Of a stretch of 64,000 nt of DNA, positions 20,262 through 32,817 are shown one piece after another (position 1 is the first letter of the stretch; each line of letters begins with the position of its first letter). The stretch is from Neoscytalidium dimidiatum (taxonomy: Eukaryota; Ascomycota; Dothideomycetes; Botryosphaeriales; Botryosphaeriaceae): positions 1 through 64,000 of the forward strand of contig CM074699.1 in assembly GCA_037367355.1 (NCBI GenBank), written 5' to 3'. The position numbers and the translations under genes were made by a program. The notes beneath the pieces were generated by a model, which saw nothing but the letters and a program-made list of their open reading frames with translations, made no database searches and was not told where the DNA came from.

Positions 20262-23025
20262 ATTTGGAAAGAACGTGGTGTTCGTGGGTTGGAAGTGATG
20301 GTGGCGAGTGTTTGTGTAATGCCGCTCTGCACGATAACTTGCTTCCTTTATATACCTTCATTGTTCATGGTGATTCTGCGTACGAGATACGCTGCCTATG
20401 TTTCATTGTGATAACTTCTCTTGGCCATCACGGTGATGGGGCGCTTGAGCATGGCCGTGACTGCATAGGGCTGTTTCCTTCGCGGGCGGTGTCGGCTCGG
20501 CGGCTTGGCTGATGCAATGAACCTGCATGTCTAGGTCGAGTAATCTGCCAAAGGGATACGGAGTGGTATTGGCGCGAGTTGCGAGAATGGTATTGGGCTG
20601 CAGTTCGTGTATTGCGGGGGCGGTGGGCGGCTCCCCAATGCCGGCTGCCCCATAGGGAAAGGCTCATCAACACCAGCAGCACGCACCCTGACTCAACTAA
20701 AGGTGCATTATAAGCCCATGGTGTGAGGCTCTTGCCGCAGGTGGGCTCCGGCTTACTGAAAGAGGTAGCATAGGCGCGTGGCGGAAGCGGAGGCTCTCGC
20801 GGCTACCGGAAAGTATTGTCTCACCTTCCCGAAATGCTAGCCTTACGGATGTTTCAGCGGGTGGGCCCGCTCTCCCCGCTAAGACCAATATTGTGTTGGC
20901 GGGCCGAATATTAAGCTTAAGATGAACGAATGTCGAGGCTCAATTGTGCTTTGACCGCACCTACGTAGTATAGCAACAACTCTTAACCTTGGCGGCGCTT
21001 GGTGGACGCACAGAAAGGGGGAGACAATATGTTACGTGAGAAGGGAAATCAGGTGACGACCGCGGGCGGCAAGTCCGCACCTCTGTTGACTGGTAAAAGC
21101 ACATCGCATCTGTGAAACACGCACAGGAGGCTGCGATTACATGAAACCTTGGTGCGAGTTCCAGAAGCGAGCGATTATATGCTCTGGCTGTGGGAACAAG
21201 GATAGGATTATGCTTAAACTGGGGTTTCTGAACGCCACTGCATTGCCAAGATAGCGAAAACCACATGCGCACAAGAAGGTGGCTGTACAGGGGATCGCCT
21301 CAGCATCGTTGCTCGTGGAAGTCGTATTTCGCATCTTGGAGCGAAGAGCGGTCCATAATTCATACCCACCATCTAGCGGCGCAGCAACACGGACGGCAGC
21401 TCAGCACGACCAAGGGCACGCTCATTCTGCTCATTCTACTCGTTCAGAATTCGAACTCGAACCCATTACCTGGATGGAGAGTTCGTACATCTGGGCGGCG
21501 TGATGGCCATGTATGTACTTGGGGCCAGGACGTACGTGTATGCAAGGTGTCGCCATATGCGGCTCGGAATGACGGCATGATTGTGGCGTTGTGTCAAACA
21601 GCGTGCCTGACTCGAGAACGATGATCTTGACTCGCCGAGGGTGGACCTCTGCTCGTCAGATAAGCGCAGCTTTGGGACCGGACATGGCGCAGTGGTATGA
21701 TAGAACAGGAACGATACAGCACGTGGTTGACGGTAAGGCGTCCAAAATGCCGGCCGGTGCGACCCGGAACGAGCCGGACGTGATGCTCCAAGGCTGTGCG
21801 CGCTGATCAATGACGGGGAAAGGAGCGCTTGGATCAACGGTATTCATCCGTCGCGGTGCTGGAAACGAGACCGAAGAGGGTTCGGTAGTAAGCGTCCAGC
21901 CAAGGCAACGCATGCGTATGAAAACCGGTTGTCAAATCCCAAAAAAAGAAAAGACTAGAACCAGCTGAAGACGTTGCATGGCAGTGGTCTGCGTGTATGC
22001 AGCATTGTTATGGCAAGCTCACTATGGCCGGCATCGAGCGGAAGTCAGAGCTTAGCATTGGGGGTCGAAGGCCTGAAGACGGCCATGCTGATGTTATAGC
22101 ATCAATAGCTGCCGAGTAGGGTGCTGGAGCCAAGCGGAGGCGGAAGTGCCAAGAACAGGACAAGAGGCGATGGAGAAGACGCCACGGGACTTTATGCGCG
22201 CAAGATAGGGCGGTGATTTGTCAGCTGAAAGGCTACCGACGTTGATGCAGAGGCCGTTGGGAAGCTTACTATGCATGAGGTGGCAGACAGACGCATGTTC
22301 GGAAACGGAACCATGGTGGCCATGTCCGAAATCCCGTTGCTGGAAGAGCCAGCCGCCGCTTAGTCATGCGACCCAGGTCACATGCTGTGCACGGGCCAGC
22401 CTAAGCAGAGGATCGCGCCCGTCCGTCTGCTCCTCACGCAGCAACTCTTCTCCGCATACCTACTACCACCACCACCACCACCACCACCATCACGCGTTCA
22501 TCGTTCACACCGCGCAAAACTCACTCTTTGACGGTCTCTCTGCCACTTTAGGCTCTCCGACTCGAGCGCTGGGTCCCACTCGGCTGCATCGCTCACGCCG
22601 TCGCCGACTACGGTCGCGCACATACAATTCTCAAGCAGACCAGTCCAAGGCATCCGCTCTCAGCGGGTGGCCGTGCACGTCTTCTAGGTCATTGCCGGAG
22701 CTCTTGTCATCGCGAGCAGATCAGCTGCCCAGCATTCTACTCACCAAACGTCCGCCCCACGCGGCGGCTCCCTTTGGTGAAAGATCTGGGATCTGTCAAG
22801 GGGTCTCTGTTGTGTACAGTCGGCCGCCGTCAGCGCTGCCTAGAGCCTCGCGCGCTGCCTTGCGGGCGTGCAGGACTCGCTGCTGTTGTGGAGTCAAGGC
22901 TGCTCTCGCTCCAAAGCCTGGGTGGGTGGGATTTCCTGTGCTGCTGCTGCTGCGCAGGGGCTGTCTCTTACATTCGCGATTCTGCCTCTGAGCATGCGCG
23001 CCACTGATAGCTCTGTCAGATAATT
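20262..23025. other. 2.8-kb GC-rich intergenic region
   Basis: Divergent promoters of the NLP gene (minus) and the coiled-coil gene (plus). Many long open frames occur in several frames because the DNA is GC-rich; none shows a family signature. The frame 22218-22991 contains nine consecutive His codons from a CAC/CCA triplet tract at about 22466-22493, which is probably a microsatellite. Confidence 0.6.
21066..21078 (-). promoter_or_regulatory. Imperfect third copy of the GCGGA/TCCGC element
   Basis: Minus strand reads AGAGGTGCGGACTTG, identical over 15 nt to 4810-4824 upstream of the SDR gene, and forms GCGGA-CTTG-CCGC. About 800 bp upstream of the NLP start. Confidence 0.35.
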
Positions 23026-24268
23026 ATGCTTTCATCATCGAGCCCGTCCGAAGACAAGATCCACGTAATCCGCGCCCCGGCACATATTGAGCTTCCGGCA
23101 GTTACATCTGGATTGCGCTCTTTCCCTCCGCCCGGCGCCTCATGGCCTCTTACCTTTTCGCTATCTTTCGATGCCAAAGCGACTTCAGCTTTTGCCAAGT
23201 TACGCGCTGATTTTACACCCAAAGCCTCCCCTCGGACATGTGTGCCTCTGTTCGCCTTCATTCCGCCCGAGCGCATTGCGTCAGTGTCTGCAGAAGATGC
23301 CGAGATTCCCGACTCGGTGCGACCAGAGCTACAAACCGGTCTAACAAAATTGTCCTTCGCTCTGGACCAGCCTGTGTCAATTGTATCCCCTCCAACCCCC
23401 TTGGTGCCCAAGAACAAAGCGTCCGGTGATATCTTAGAAATGTTGCAATGCATCGCCATGACGTCTAGCTTCACCGTCTACTTACCACGCAGATACTTAC
23501 CCGTTCAGCGCACCGTGCTGCTTTGTCGCATGGCACGCGGCGGAGGTCTACGATCCCGGACTGGAGACTCGAAAATTGGCCATCTGTACAACGGAAAAGG
23601 TGGGCGGGCATATGAGGCCGGGTCTTTTGACCCCTTCAAAACCGACAGCACGCTTGTGGAGAGCCCTCCGTCCTACGATGAGCTCGCCCTTTCACCTCGG
23701 TCAGAAGACAAGAGTACGGGATCTGCAACATTGATGAGATGGGAAATTCATTGACAGTTGTACAGCTGCTCCACCCTACTCCGGCAGGCCTTCAAAGAGA
23801 AGACGTACCGCTCCTTCTAGCTCGGAGCCCGATCTCGAGAGCGATCCTCGGGAGTTCATGGAAACCCTCTGTAGACAAATCGCCCAGGATGTGAAGGCCG
23901 ACCTCCGTAAAGAACTCCGTGAGGAGATGCGTGCCGAATTGCAGGAGAAGTTCTCCATCGAGCTCCGCCGGGAGATGGATGCGCTCGAAAAACATATCTT
24001 GGACAGCATTGACAAGCGGCTGAACGAGCGAGGTGAAGCACTACGACAAGAATTCGAAGCGGAGCTCAGTGACGTGCGGGAATATGTGCATGAAAGCAAG
24101 GAAGAAGCATTAGATGAAGCGGGCGACTTGATCGATCTGAGGATAGATGAGCAGATCACTGGAATCAAGGATGAATTGCAGACCTATGTCTCTGAGGAAT
24201 TGAAGGATGTGGAGGATAGGATCAAGGACGATATCTCCGCTTCGAATTTATCATTGACGTTTGCATAG
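23026..24268 (+). CDS. Unknown protein with C-terminal coiled coil
   Basis: Exons 23026-23713 and 23766-24268; intron 52 nt (GTACGG donor, TTGAC branch, TACAG acceptor); 396 residues. I do not recognise a named domain. The first half is a beta-rich, Pro/Ser-containing region (LRSFPPPGASWPLTFSLSF; FIPPERIASVSA), followed by a linker with PPSYDELALSPRSEDK and a basic Ser-rich segment SKRRRTAPSSSSEPD. Residues about 260-385 are a highly charged Glu/Lys/Arg heptad coiled coil with almost no Pro. This layout occurs in uncharacterised fungal proteins; homologues are in my memory only as unnamed proteins. Likely intracellular (no signal peptide), possibly nuclear because of the basic patch. Confidence 0.75.
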
Positions 24269-24499
24269 ATATTTTACATTGTTGTAAAAATCCAACAAAT
24301 AACATCACGCGCATAGTACGGTTTCTATCTCGCACACCATTACTATAACTTCACTTTTGCTCCGAGCGCATCCTAAACTGAATCTAAACTGAATCGTGCG
24401 TGCAGTGCCTCTGATTTGCTGCATGCCTGGTATGTGTACTTCCAGCACGAGAGTTCTCATTTTTTGCAGAAAAACTCAATCCCCTCTCATGGATCAAGA

Positions 24500-26539
24500 T
24501 CAAGATAAGATGGGATTCAGGACCTTGCAATGACGCCGGTCGGGCAGCGTTGTATGCGAGGGTGTCGGATACTGGATCGCCGCCACGGTAGTGTTCGCAA
24601 CGTCGAATTCCGGCCAGGTCCAGGCCGCAAAGAAGTCGATGGTACTGTTATACCCTCGGGCCTCAAGGTAGGCGGCATCGACATTGGGGTTTCCCGTCCT
24701 GGCGAAGGATCCCCACATGTCTTGCAAGGCGTTCGTGAAATAGATGTCTTCGGCCACACGGACGGGTTCGTCGAAGAGGTAATACGTACCAAAGACTTCG
24801 TAAAGATCGCCCGAGTGGCAGCGGTAGTATGGAGTGTCTGGCTCGTCAACGGGAAAGGTGCATAAGCCGTACGGGTTGTAGTAAGACAATGCGTAGGCGC
24901 GCTCGAGACTGTAAACCCAGAGTGATGGGAAGGCACCGACGGCGGAGCTCACGGAAGCGAATTGGCTGCCGTAGCAGGTCAGGATGAGGTCGGTGACGAG
25001 GTCCACGGTGGCGTTGTAGGCGGATGTGTAGACCGTGCTACTGTTGCTGGCCGAGCCGTTGCCAACGAGCCAGAGTCCCGAATCGAGTACGACGTCAGCC
25101 TGCTCTTGGGAAAACGAGCCCCCTTTGATAAGAATGTTCAACGCCTCCGGGAAGCTGGAAACGTTCGGCGCTAAAGCAGTTTCGAGAAGCGATTGTCCTT
25201 CGTCGGGCATGAAGCCCAACATCACGTTGACCGAGTTCACTGACTGGGCGCCCTTGGCAACTTGGGCGATGGGTATGTCCGGCGTGTAGTTGTGGTCTAC
25301 AACGGTGCTCCAGGATCCTGCCTTAGTGGTGATGTTGAGAAGGGTGTCAGCGGGAAGCTGCTGCAGGCACTCGAGCCTCGAGGCCCCTGTGCTATTGCAG
25401 TAGGGCTGAATGTAGGGAAGCACCAGCGCTGAGGCGTCCGCGGACGTCGAAGCCCATCCCCGCGCTCCAGACATGATGATTGCACCGTCAAAAATGCCTT
25501 CGGCTTTGGGGGATATGAGGAGGTCGATAACAGAACCGCCGCCCGCCGACTGCCCAAAGATGGTTATATTGTCCGGGTTCCCGCCAAAGCCAGAAATATA
25601 TTTTTTGACCCATTTCAAGGCCTCAATCTTGTCAGATGTAGCGAAGTTGCCGGGGACTGAATCGTCATCCAGAGCCAGGTAGCCGAAGATATTGAGGCGG
25701 TAGTTGATTGTCACGACAACAACATCGGAGCGGCTTGTCAGGCTGGCGCCGTCAAAAGTAGAATCTACGCCTGTTCCCGAGACCTGGGCGCCTCCATGCA
25801 TCCAAAAAAGGACAGGCTTGAGCGGGGTGGAAGCGTTGACGGATGTGTCGGGGATCTCTGGAGTGAAGACATTGAGGTAGAGACAGTCTTCACTGTTTCC
25901 CCATGGATTAAGACCGAATGCATTCCCGTTGTACCAGCCATTTTGCATGCATGCTGCGCTATACTTTGTGGCTTCCACAGTGTCGCCTACCCACGGCTCG
26001 GCATACTTAAACCTGAAATCTCCAACTGGAGGCTGAGCGAAGGGAATTCCAAGGAAACGGAACGCGATATGATCTCTCAGGCCTGTGAACGCCGTGCCGT
26101 TCGCCGTAGTGTTGATGCGAGGATAGACAGAGTAGTCTGTGTCTACCTTGCGCACGAGCGGGGCGCTATTGGTGCAGAGAAAGCGATGAAGCCCAACCGA
26201 GTCATTTGCGCTCGCAGCGGAGCCCGTTGAGGAGAGCAGGGACGTCGAATTGGAGGAGGTCCAGAACAGATCATCGCTGCGAATGTTTCCGATATAGGAT
26301 TGGTACCTTAGCTGTTCCTTGAAATCGGAGACTTGCGCGGAATCAAGAAGCGTCTCGCCATACGACGCGCAGCTTGCTTCAGCGTCACTGTAGGTCGTAG
26401 AACGGTGGACTAACAGGGCGCTCGGTTTGTCTGCATGACTCGTCCAATTGCCATCGTTTTGGAAAAGGACAGTTACACCATTGGCGGCCGCGAGTGAAGG
26501 GAAAAGGAGGGCGGCGAGGGCAAATGAGGCGAACATCAT
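24500..26539 (-). CDS. Secreted type-B carboxylesterase
   Basis: Single exon; ATG at 26539 (a second ATG follows at once) and 679 residues. Signal peptide MMFASFALAALLFPSLAAA. About 110 residues precede the alpha/beta-hydrolase domain and contain a Cys-bearing region (ASCASYGETLLDS). Carboxylesterase hallmarks: FLGIPFAQPPVGDFRF, EDCLYLNVF, the oxyanion loop FWMHGGA, and the nucleophile elbow FGQSAGGGS with Ser about residue 331; the His is probably in YRCHSGDLYEVFG near residue 590. Many N-X-S/T sites suggest a glycosylated extracellular enzyme. Substrate unknown (lipid or aryl esters). Followed downstream on the same strand side by nothing; upstream is the MFS gene, same strand. Confidence 0.9.
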   Translation of the reverse strand: MMFASFALAALLFPSLAAANGVTVLFQNDGNWTSHADKPSALLVHRSTTYSDAEASCASYGETLLDSAQVSDFKEQLRYQSYIGNIRSDDLFWTSSNSTSLLSSTGSAASANDSVGLHRFLCTNSAPLVRKVDTDYSVYPRINTTANGTAFTGLRDHIAFRFLGIPFAQPPVGDFRFKYAEPWVGDTVEATKYSAACMQNGWYNGNAFGLNPWGNSEDCLYLNVFTPEIPDTSVNASTPLKPVLFWMHGGAQVSGTGVDSTFDGASLTSRSDVVVVTINYRLNIFGYLALDDDSVPGNFATSDKIEALKWVKKYISGFGGNPDNITIFGQSAGGGSVIDLLISPKAEGIFDGAIIMSGARGWASTSADASALVLPYIQPYCNSTGASRLECLQQLPADTLLNITTKAGSWSTVVDHNYTPDIPIAQVAKGAQSVNSVNVMLGFMPDEGQSLLETALAPNVSSFPEALNILIKGGSFSQEQADVVLDSGLWLVGNGSASNSSTVYTSAYNATVDLVTDLILTCYGSQFASVSSAVGAFPSLWVYSLERAYALSYYNPYGLCTFPVDEPDTPYYRCHSGDLYEVFGTYYLFDEPVRVAEDIYFTNALQDMWGSFARTGNPNVDAAYLEARGYNSTIDFFAAWTWPEFDVANTTVAAIQYPTPSHTTLPDRRHCKVLNPILS

Positions 26540-26928
26540 GCCCGTACGCAAGGGATCAATTTGCCATCGGCTTGCTTCTCGGCTACACGCTGTCTGGGTG
26601 CAACCGTCACTTTATTTACACACAGTAGCACACCGGTATGACAGCGGCAAAGCCGGAGCTGCTTCGCCGAGGTGCCACAATGACTGCACTTGCAGATCTC
26701 CCCCAGATCCAGCCATCCGATGTTTTCCCCGCTCCCCGCATCGTCGGCAAATGCAACCAAATCTCGGAAGGCGCGGCTCAAACTGAGAGCTCCAACACGA
26801 GATGTGTTGTGCCATGCCGTTATTGAGCCGGCAGCCACTTTCCAGAGCTGGAATCCTTCCGTTGCTGGCCCCTTTGACGTGCACGTTTCCTCTGATTCCC
26901 TTCGCCAGAACTCTCCACCTCCTCCACT

Positions 26929-28683
26929 TCAGAGAACATACCGGCTGTAAGAAAGAGAGACCATGTCAGCACTTCAACAACAAGCAATGGGAACAGTGAC
27001 CACGTACAATGCCAAATTCTCGCGGTCCGTCAAGTCAAGCTGACGGGCATCCACGACCTCCTCCTTTCTATCACCGTCTTCGTCGATATGTTCTACCACG
27101 CCGACCTCATGCACCAATCCCCTCCTGTCCAGCTCGTCTCTTCTCTTGTTCTCTGCATTCAGATACCATCTCAAGTAGAGGACCAGGAACATTGGGAACA
27201 CGCATGCAACCCAGAGAATGACGTGCCACGTGACGAGGTAACGTGGCTTGTATTGGGGTTGAAAGAGCTGCGGGCTTAGAATGTTCCCGAGGCCGTATCC
27301 CACATGGTACATCGCTATCACTGTTGTCTTTTTCGTGTGCCCGGCCGAGCAGTTCGCGGCCCACACCATGACCACGCTGTACGGGATGCCGCCCGTAGCA
27401 CGGATCCAGATGGCGGTTAGGAGTCCCCATCGGTTGGACCACGGCAGCGCCAGGAGGAGAATGCACGATACAATCGGTGGGAGGTACGCAGCTGAGGACA
27501 GCCAGGCCCGGCAATTCCTCGTCTTAGCCAGGATCAGGGCTGCGGAAGCGAGCGAGACGAAGGCCGTGACGCCGTTGATGCAGCCGAGGAGCGTGGTCTG
27601 GAGGGTGGTGAAGCCAAAAGACTTGATGATGAGCGAGTATTGGTTTGTCAGCCCATTGGCCATCTCCTGGCTCCACGCGTGCAGGAAAAAGAGCCAGGAT
27701 TTCTGATCGGTCAGCGCCTCGATGAACTGATACTTTTTGAAATGCTTCTGCTCGATGCCTGAGTGGTTGCCCTTGATACGGAGGATGGACTGCGCGCGCT
27801 CTCGGGGAGTCAGGAAGTGCGCCGACACCGGACTATCCGGGAAGAAGATCCAGACGAGCCCGCCATAGATAATGGTCAGACCTCCCGTAATAACCATGAA
27901 CCATTTCCACGGATTGAAATTCCCTGTCTTGATCCACAGAACTCCGTATGATAGCAGGCCGGAAGTGATCGGGCTCGAGTTGCCGATGGCCCACATGCAC
28001 GGCATCAGCACTGCTTGTTCGTCGTATGTGAAGAACATGGACAGGATCAAGAGAAAAGCGGGAACGATACTAGCCTCTGCAACACCAAGGAAAAATCTGA
28101 CGACAAAGAGGCTGGCGAAGTTTGAGCACGGAATGTGGAGAAGGAGAATGGCGCCCCTGTTGTTCAAGTCAACCGGTGATCTTCTGCGGCAGCTTCCAGA
28201 TCATTCACATACCAAACGATAAGGTTTATGGACAGATACTTAGCGACCGGAAATCTCTGAAGGGCCCAGTTTTGTGGCCATTCCGCTAGGAGATAGCCCA
28301 GGTAGAATATCGAGGAAAGCCAATTATATTGTGTGGAATTCAGGTGGGCGTCCTCCATGATTCCGAGAATTGCAGAGCTTCCGAGCTGTTCTGTCGTCAG
28401 TTCTATGACCACGCTACGTACTCCTCTATCAAGGTAGGATCTGGCGTACCGTCTGTTTATCCACGTACATCAGGTGATACCCGATGCATAAGAAAGATAA
28501 AATCCATAAAACACATTTGTTCCTTATTTTCTTCGCCTCCTCTGGCGTCGGTTCGTCGACTTGGACTTTGGAAAAGAGCTTGTAGCTCTCATCGGCATAT
28601 CGCTCCGACAGCTTTGCAGTATCTGCGGCTGTGGCGGCGGGTAGATCAAAAGATCGCGTGTCGGTATCCGGGGCCTTCGCCAT
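26929..28683 (-). CDS. Dal5-type MFS anion/allantoate-family permease
   Basis: Exons (minus): 28683-28450, 28385-28213, 28156-27008, 26944-26929; introns 64, 56 and 63 nt; 523 residues with consistent phases. The tiny last exon restores the family ending NLAFRYVL. ACS-family marks: YVDKQT plus LGSSAILGIMEDAHL across intron 1, STQYNWLSSIFYLGYL, AEWPQNW, FFLGVAEASIVPAFLLILS, and a PWKWFMVITGGLTI loop; 12 hydrophobic helices are visible. Plasma-membrane proton symporter for an organic anion or small amide. It sits beside the esterase, which could supply its substrate (inference). Divergent from the lectin gene at 29947. Confidence 0.9.
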
Positions 28684-29946
28684 GGTAACAGCAAGAGGGA
28701 ATGTCAAGGAAGCGCTATCGCCCTGATTCTGGAAGGACGTACATGGAATATTAAGTATTCGGGCATCTATCCGGGCATTTTTGTTTGCTGTCCCATCTCA
28801 GAATATACTGCCGAACTGCGGGGCGTGTGTGAATGCGAATAGCGGAGTGCAAATGGTGCAATAAAAACGCCACAGTCCTAGAACGCCATTTTATACGCCG
28901 TAGTGACGCCAAGGTCAGTAAGACGGCATGGCTTGGGCTTGGTAATTGATAAGCATCGGCTACTTCCATTGATGTGTCTTAGGCTTGAACAAGCATTGCC
29001 CGTTAACTACTGCACAAGATTTTTGACGAGAAATCCCAAGAGACCCGGGTAAGATCAAAAATGCGTAGTACTATGGCGATTCATCAATGAGACGGCGAGG
29101 AAGGGAATGAAAGTCACAGTCGTAATGTTCTCGAGATAATGAATAGAGAGCATTGTTTTGCAGTGCCCCCACTTTCAGACTTTCAGGTATTGAACCAGGA
29201 GTTCATCGCGTGCTCGGCAGCGATGATAGCACCATCGGAACGCGCCACAACATGCTTGATCGCAGGTAGCTCCGAGATCTACTTTTGGAATCATTTTCTG
29301 CACAACCGCCCTAAGCATCCGAGTGCAAAATTGCGGCGTGCAGGGGCTCGGATCGGCTGCTCTGGGCATGCACTCCTAATCTTTCGCAAAATTTATTCCA
29401 CTCCTGAGAATAAACACAATGAAGACTTGAGTACTGTCTTTAGCCCTGAAGTCATTTTCAGCGTTCTACTTATCGGCATAAGTCAAAAGAAGAATTAACT
29501 AGCAGATAGAAAATCTTCCGCCCATGACTTCGATACACAAAGCATTGAACAACACTGCCAGAATAATTCATATCCATGGCCATTGTTACTTCCACCTTCA
29601 CCAGAGACTATGCCATACATCCCTTGTCTATTTCACACTTAGCTGCGGTGTAGCATCCGCGGCGTGCGCTTGTAACGCTGCATGCAAGATGCATGTGTTA
29701 CACGGAAATAGCAAATGCAGGGGGTTCTAACATCACACCATAACTTCTCAGCGAGCATCAAATTAGATGCAGTGGAACTGAGTTAACCTTGCCCTTGCTC
29801 TGATCAGCGCATACGTAGGGATCAGAGTCGTCTCGACATTTCTTTTTATTGTAGGGAATCTTTGAAGATACTCCCTTAAATCCTGAAGCAGCCACCCGAA
29901 CATCATCCCATCCATCACCTTTCCGCAAAATTGCTGACGAAATAGA
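28684..29946. other. Divergent intergenic region, possible gene remnant
   Basis: Shared promoter region between the MFS (minus) and lectin-like (plus) genes. At 29190-29280 the minus strand reads HVVARSDGAIIAAEHAMNSW, which looks like a protein C-terminus, but the frame is soon broken and I cannot place it in a family. Confidence 0.4.
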
Positions 29947-32817
29947 ATGGCATACCGGACAATCCCATACACGGTCGGGATGCAACTTGGTGAGTGCCCC
30001 GTCTCCTATTCAGGCTGCAATTCTAACTATCCTGCCTTACCTCCATTCAGGGCAGCGGTATGTACATATCTGTTTCAAATCACAGCTATTTCTTTGCTTA
30101 CGGAGTCAAGTGTCAATACCTTCATTCATCCAAGCCCGTCTTTCGTCGGCTTCGGGACTGTACGCGATGATGTTTGGACCTTTCCGGCAACCCGACATTT
30201 CCGGAGGGTTGATAACCAAGAGCCTCTTATTGGCTCTAGGTGCTGTCCATCAGACGCTGGTGAAAACCCAGCTTCAACTCCGACATCATCGCGCTGGGAA
30301 CAAGTAGACGACGGGGCTGATCGAAGCTCATGTGAAGGGTCGCAGTCTTGTGCGGCTCAAAATTACACCTCACCGGCTGTGACGCACGCTTCTTTCCTCG
30401 TTGAAAGGCTCAGGTATGAAGGAAGTCTTCGTACATTTGGCCCAGATACTCACAAACTTTTTATCAATGACAGTGAGATTACTACGGATGCCGGTGTATC
30501 CGGCGCCGTCCCGATCCTCAATCACAGTAGTGCAGCCTCCGGCCACGGGCTTCCATTTGATTTAGATCAATTTTATAACGCATCATTCAACTACTATCTG
30601 GGTGTCAAAGTGGTTACAAACCAGACTCACTTATGCAGTGACTGGACAGTACCGGCGACGCATAGGGATTCATATCGTTTGACCGAAAGTTTGGCGGATG
30701 CCTACCTCTCTGGTGATTGTTCAATCCACAACCTATTTGTGTTTATCTAACCAAGCTCAGGTTTCGTCCAAGGAGGTCATCTTAGCGCTCTCGTCAGCTT
30801 CCAAGTGAACGATTTAGCTAAAAGAGCCGACGCGATTTCCGCAGCACTTTCGGTTCTCGAACTTCGTAATGGACAGTTTTCCCCACTTGATCATTTGCAA
30901 TCAGACATGCAAGTCTTATCTGAGAACTGCAAAGTGACTATTCATGTGTGGCAGAATGGGGGCACACCGATCATTCATTCTCGCCAGATTTTCACGCTCC
31001 AGTCGCTTCGTGAAGCCTTTTCCGAGTTTCCGAACCTCGCTACGGAGCGTTCGGCAATCTTTGCCGTCATGACCACCATCCTGGATCATATACCCGTCCC
31101 GGAATCCGTTCGTAGAGAAATCCTGTGTTACAACCACGCTGGCCTACACACGAACATGCTTTTAGACGCCTACTTCCACTTTGCGCACATTGATCGCCAG
31201 ATCTCATCATCTATCTCCGCAATTAAGGCAGGCACAATGCGATTTGACAATGTGGTCTACTCTGCTATCTCGACGAGTAGCAATGCGCAAGGCCTGAAGG
31301 GAAAAGCTCTATTCGAACCATCAGTACCTGGTATGGCCAAAGCACGATGGGAATGCGTGGCGGAGATGATGAAAATTGTCAACGAGGTCAAGGAAGTGGC
31401 GAAGCATCCAGAAAATGCAACCAATGTCGCCCGTAATGGCCGTTTTCAAGATCCATTGGAATTTCTCGAAAGGCTTCCGAGGGCCAGATCGGTACCACAT
31501 GAAGCCGGCCAACAGATCCCGCGCAAGCGTGACTTGATTTGCAGCCCATTAACGCTTCTCTCTCTTCCGGAGCGTAATAAGGTCACGGACATCCTGAACG
31601 AGCGGCCGAATTGTGGAGAGCACTTTCAGCTGGCGCAACCATCTGGCTCTGATCATGGGGAAATCTTCTGCAGTCTCGACTTCCTGAAGCCCGAATGGGT
31701 GCTTTTCGGAGTTAGCATCACTGTCGTTGGTAGCGTCATTTGCTCAATCGGTTTCAGATACGCTAACGGCGTCTCAACTCTATTTGGCACGAGCACGGAT
31801 CGTGGAAAAAAAGCTACGTTAAACTTGGATATACATCAACGTGAGAAAATTATCAGCTGCTCCATTGAAGTAGGTCGGCGAGCTTCCAAGATCGACTCGC
31901 GTCTCCGGATCACCGCCGTGTTTCTCTCTACCAACCGAGGATCCATACTTCGTGGTCATGCTGATGATTGGGCACCACCTTACAACGGAGTCTCAATCCG
32001 TGGTTCTGTGAGGTTTCAAGACCTACAGATGGTCCAATATGACCCGCCGATGAACAATGGCTACATCACCGGGTTTTGGGGAAGGACACCGTTGGAGCCG
32101 GATTCACATGCCGGGATCTATCGTGCTGCACCTGTCTAGTGTGAAATGGATACAACTATTAGGTTTGACAAGGATACTGCAGAGCTATCTGAAGAAGAAG
32201 ATGGCGGGCTTACTCCAGATGTCTTGCCTTGTGGTGTGTGGGACACTACAGCGATTCATGATTGGCAGTCACCTATAGAACGCAAATCGGAAGTTCTTGC
32301 GTACCAAAACCCCACTCCTAAGAAAGCTCTTCCTAGCGTCATGGTTGGGTTTACGAAAATAGATACATGGAATAAGGCGAACATGCGATTTGCTTGCTCC
32401 ACCGAATCAGTCACTGCGGAGAACTTTACTATCGGAGTCGATCAGTGGTCTGATTCGTTGTTCCACACCGGCCTCTTCTCATGGATAGGTATTCCTCCAG
32501 ATAACCCAAATATCCAAGCCGGCATTGTTGAGTGTCGTGGCCGGCTGAAGAGAAGGTTCACATTTGGTCGACCTTTCCGGACTGCTCCCCAAATGTTGAC
32601 TTGGATCTCGGGTCTTGATCTTAGCATCAAAGTCGGTAGGCAGGTGAAAGTTGTAGCGACTGCCGTTAATAAGAATGGATTTACGTTGGACGTCAGTTGC
32701 GCCAAGTCTGCTACGAGGTGGGCTTCCATTACATGGATTGCATTAACAGCTGACGCTGGTTACGCCACCGGAAGCTTCGTTAAAGACAGCGATGGCGTTT
32801 ATAAAAAGGACGTATAG
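29947..32817 (+). pseudogene. Perforin-like (MACPF-type) protein with tandem H-type lectin domains, interrupted
   Basis: Starts at ATG 29947; intron 29990-30050 is clear (GTGAGT donor, CTAAC branch, CAG acceptor), a second at 30058-30110 is possible, and a 48-nt intron 30713-30760 (CTAAC branch) removes an in-frame TAA. After it comes SGFVQGGHLSALVSF-type sequence, reminiscent of the conserved core of MACPF proteins, then about 400 residues of an all-fungal region. From about 32320 two H-type lectin (galactose-binding beta-sandwich) modules follow, marked by MVGFTKIDTWN ... FSWIGI and TWISGLDLS ... ASITWIALTADAG. An in-frame TAG at 32137-32139 separates the two halves; it could be a C-to-T nonsense change or an unrecognised intron. 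N-terminal exons are uncertain. No signal peptide evident. Confidence 0.5.

Noticed and set aside
22007..22018. Third small solo-LTR copy starting TGTTATGGCAAG
   Set aside because: Only the first 12 bp match; the rest of the element and the CA end are absent.
22218..22991. 257-codon frame with nine consecutive His
   Set aside because: Low-complexity CAC/CCA tract in GC-rich promoter DNA; no family signature and overlapping frames are equally open.
30713..30760. Premature stop at 30748 in the lectin-like gene
   Set aside because: A 48-nt intron with CTAAC branch and CAG acceptor removes it and keeps the frame, so it is not counted as a mutation.
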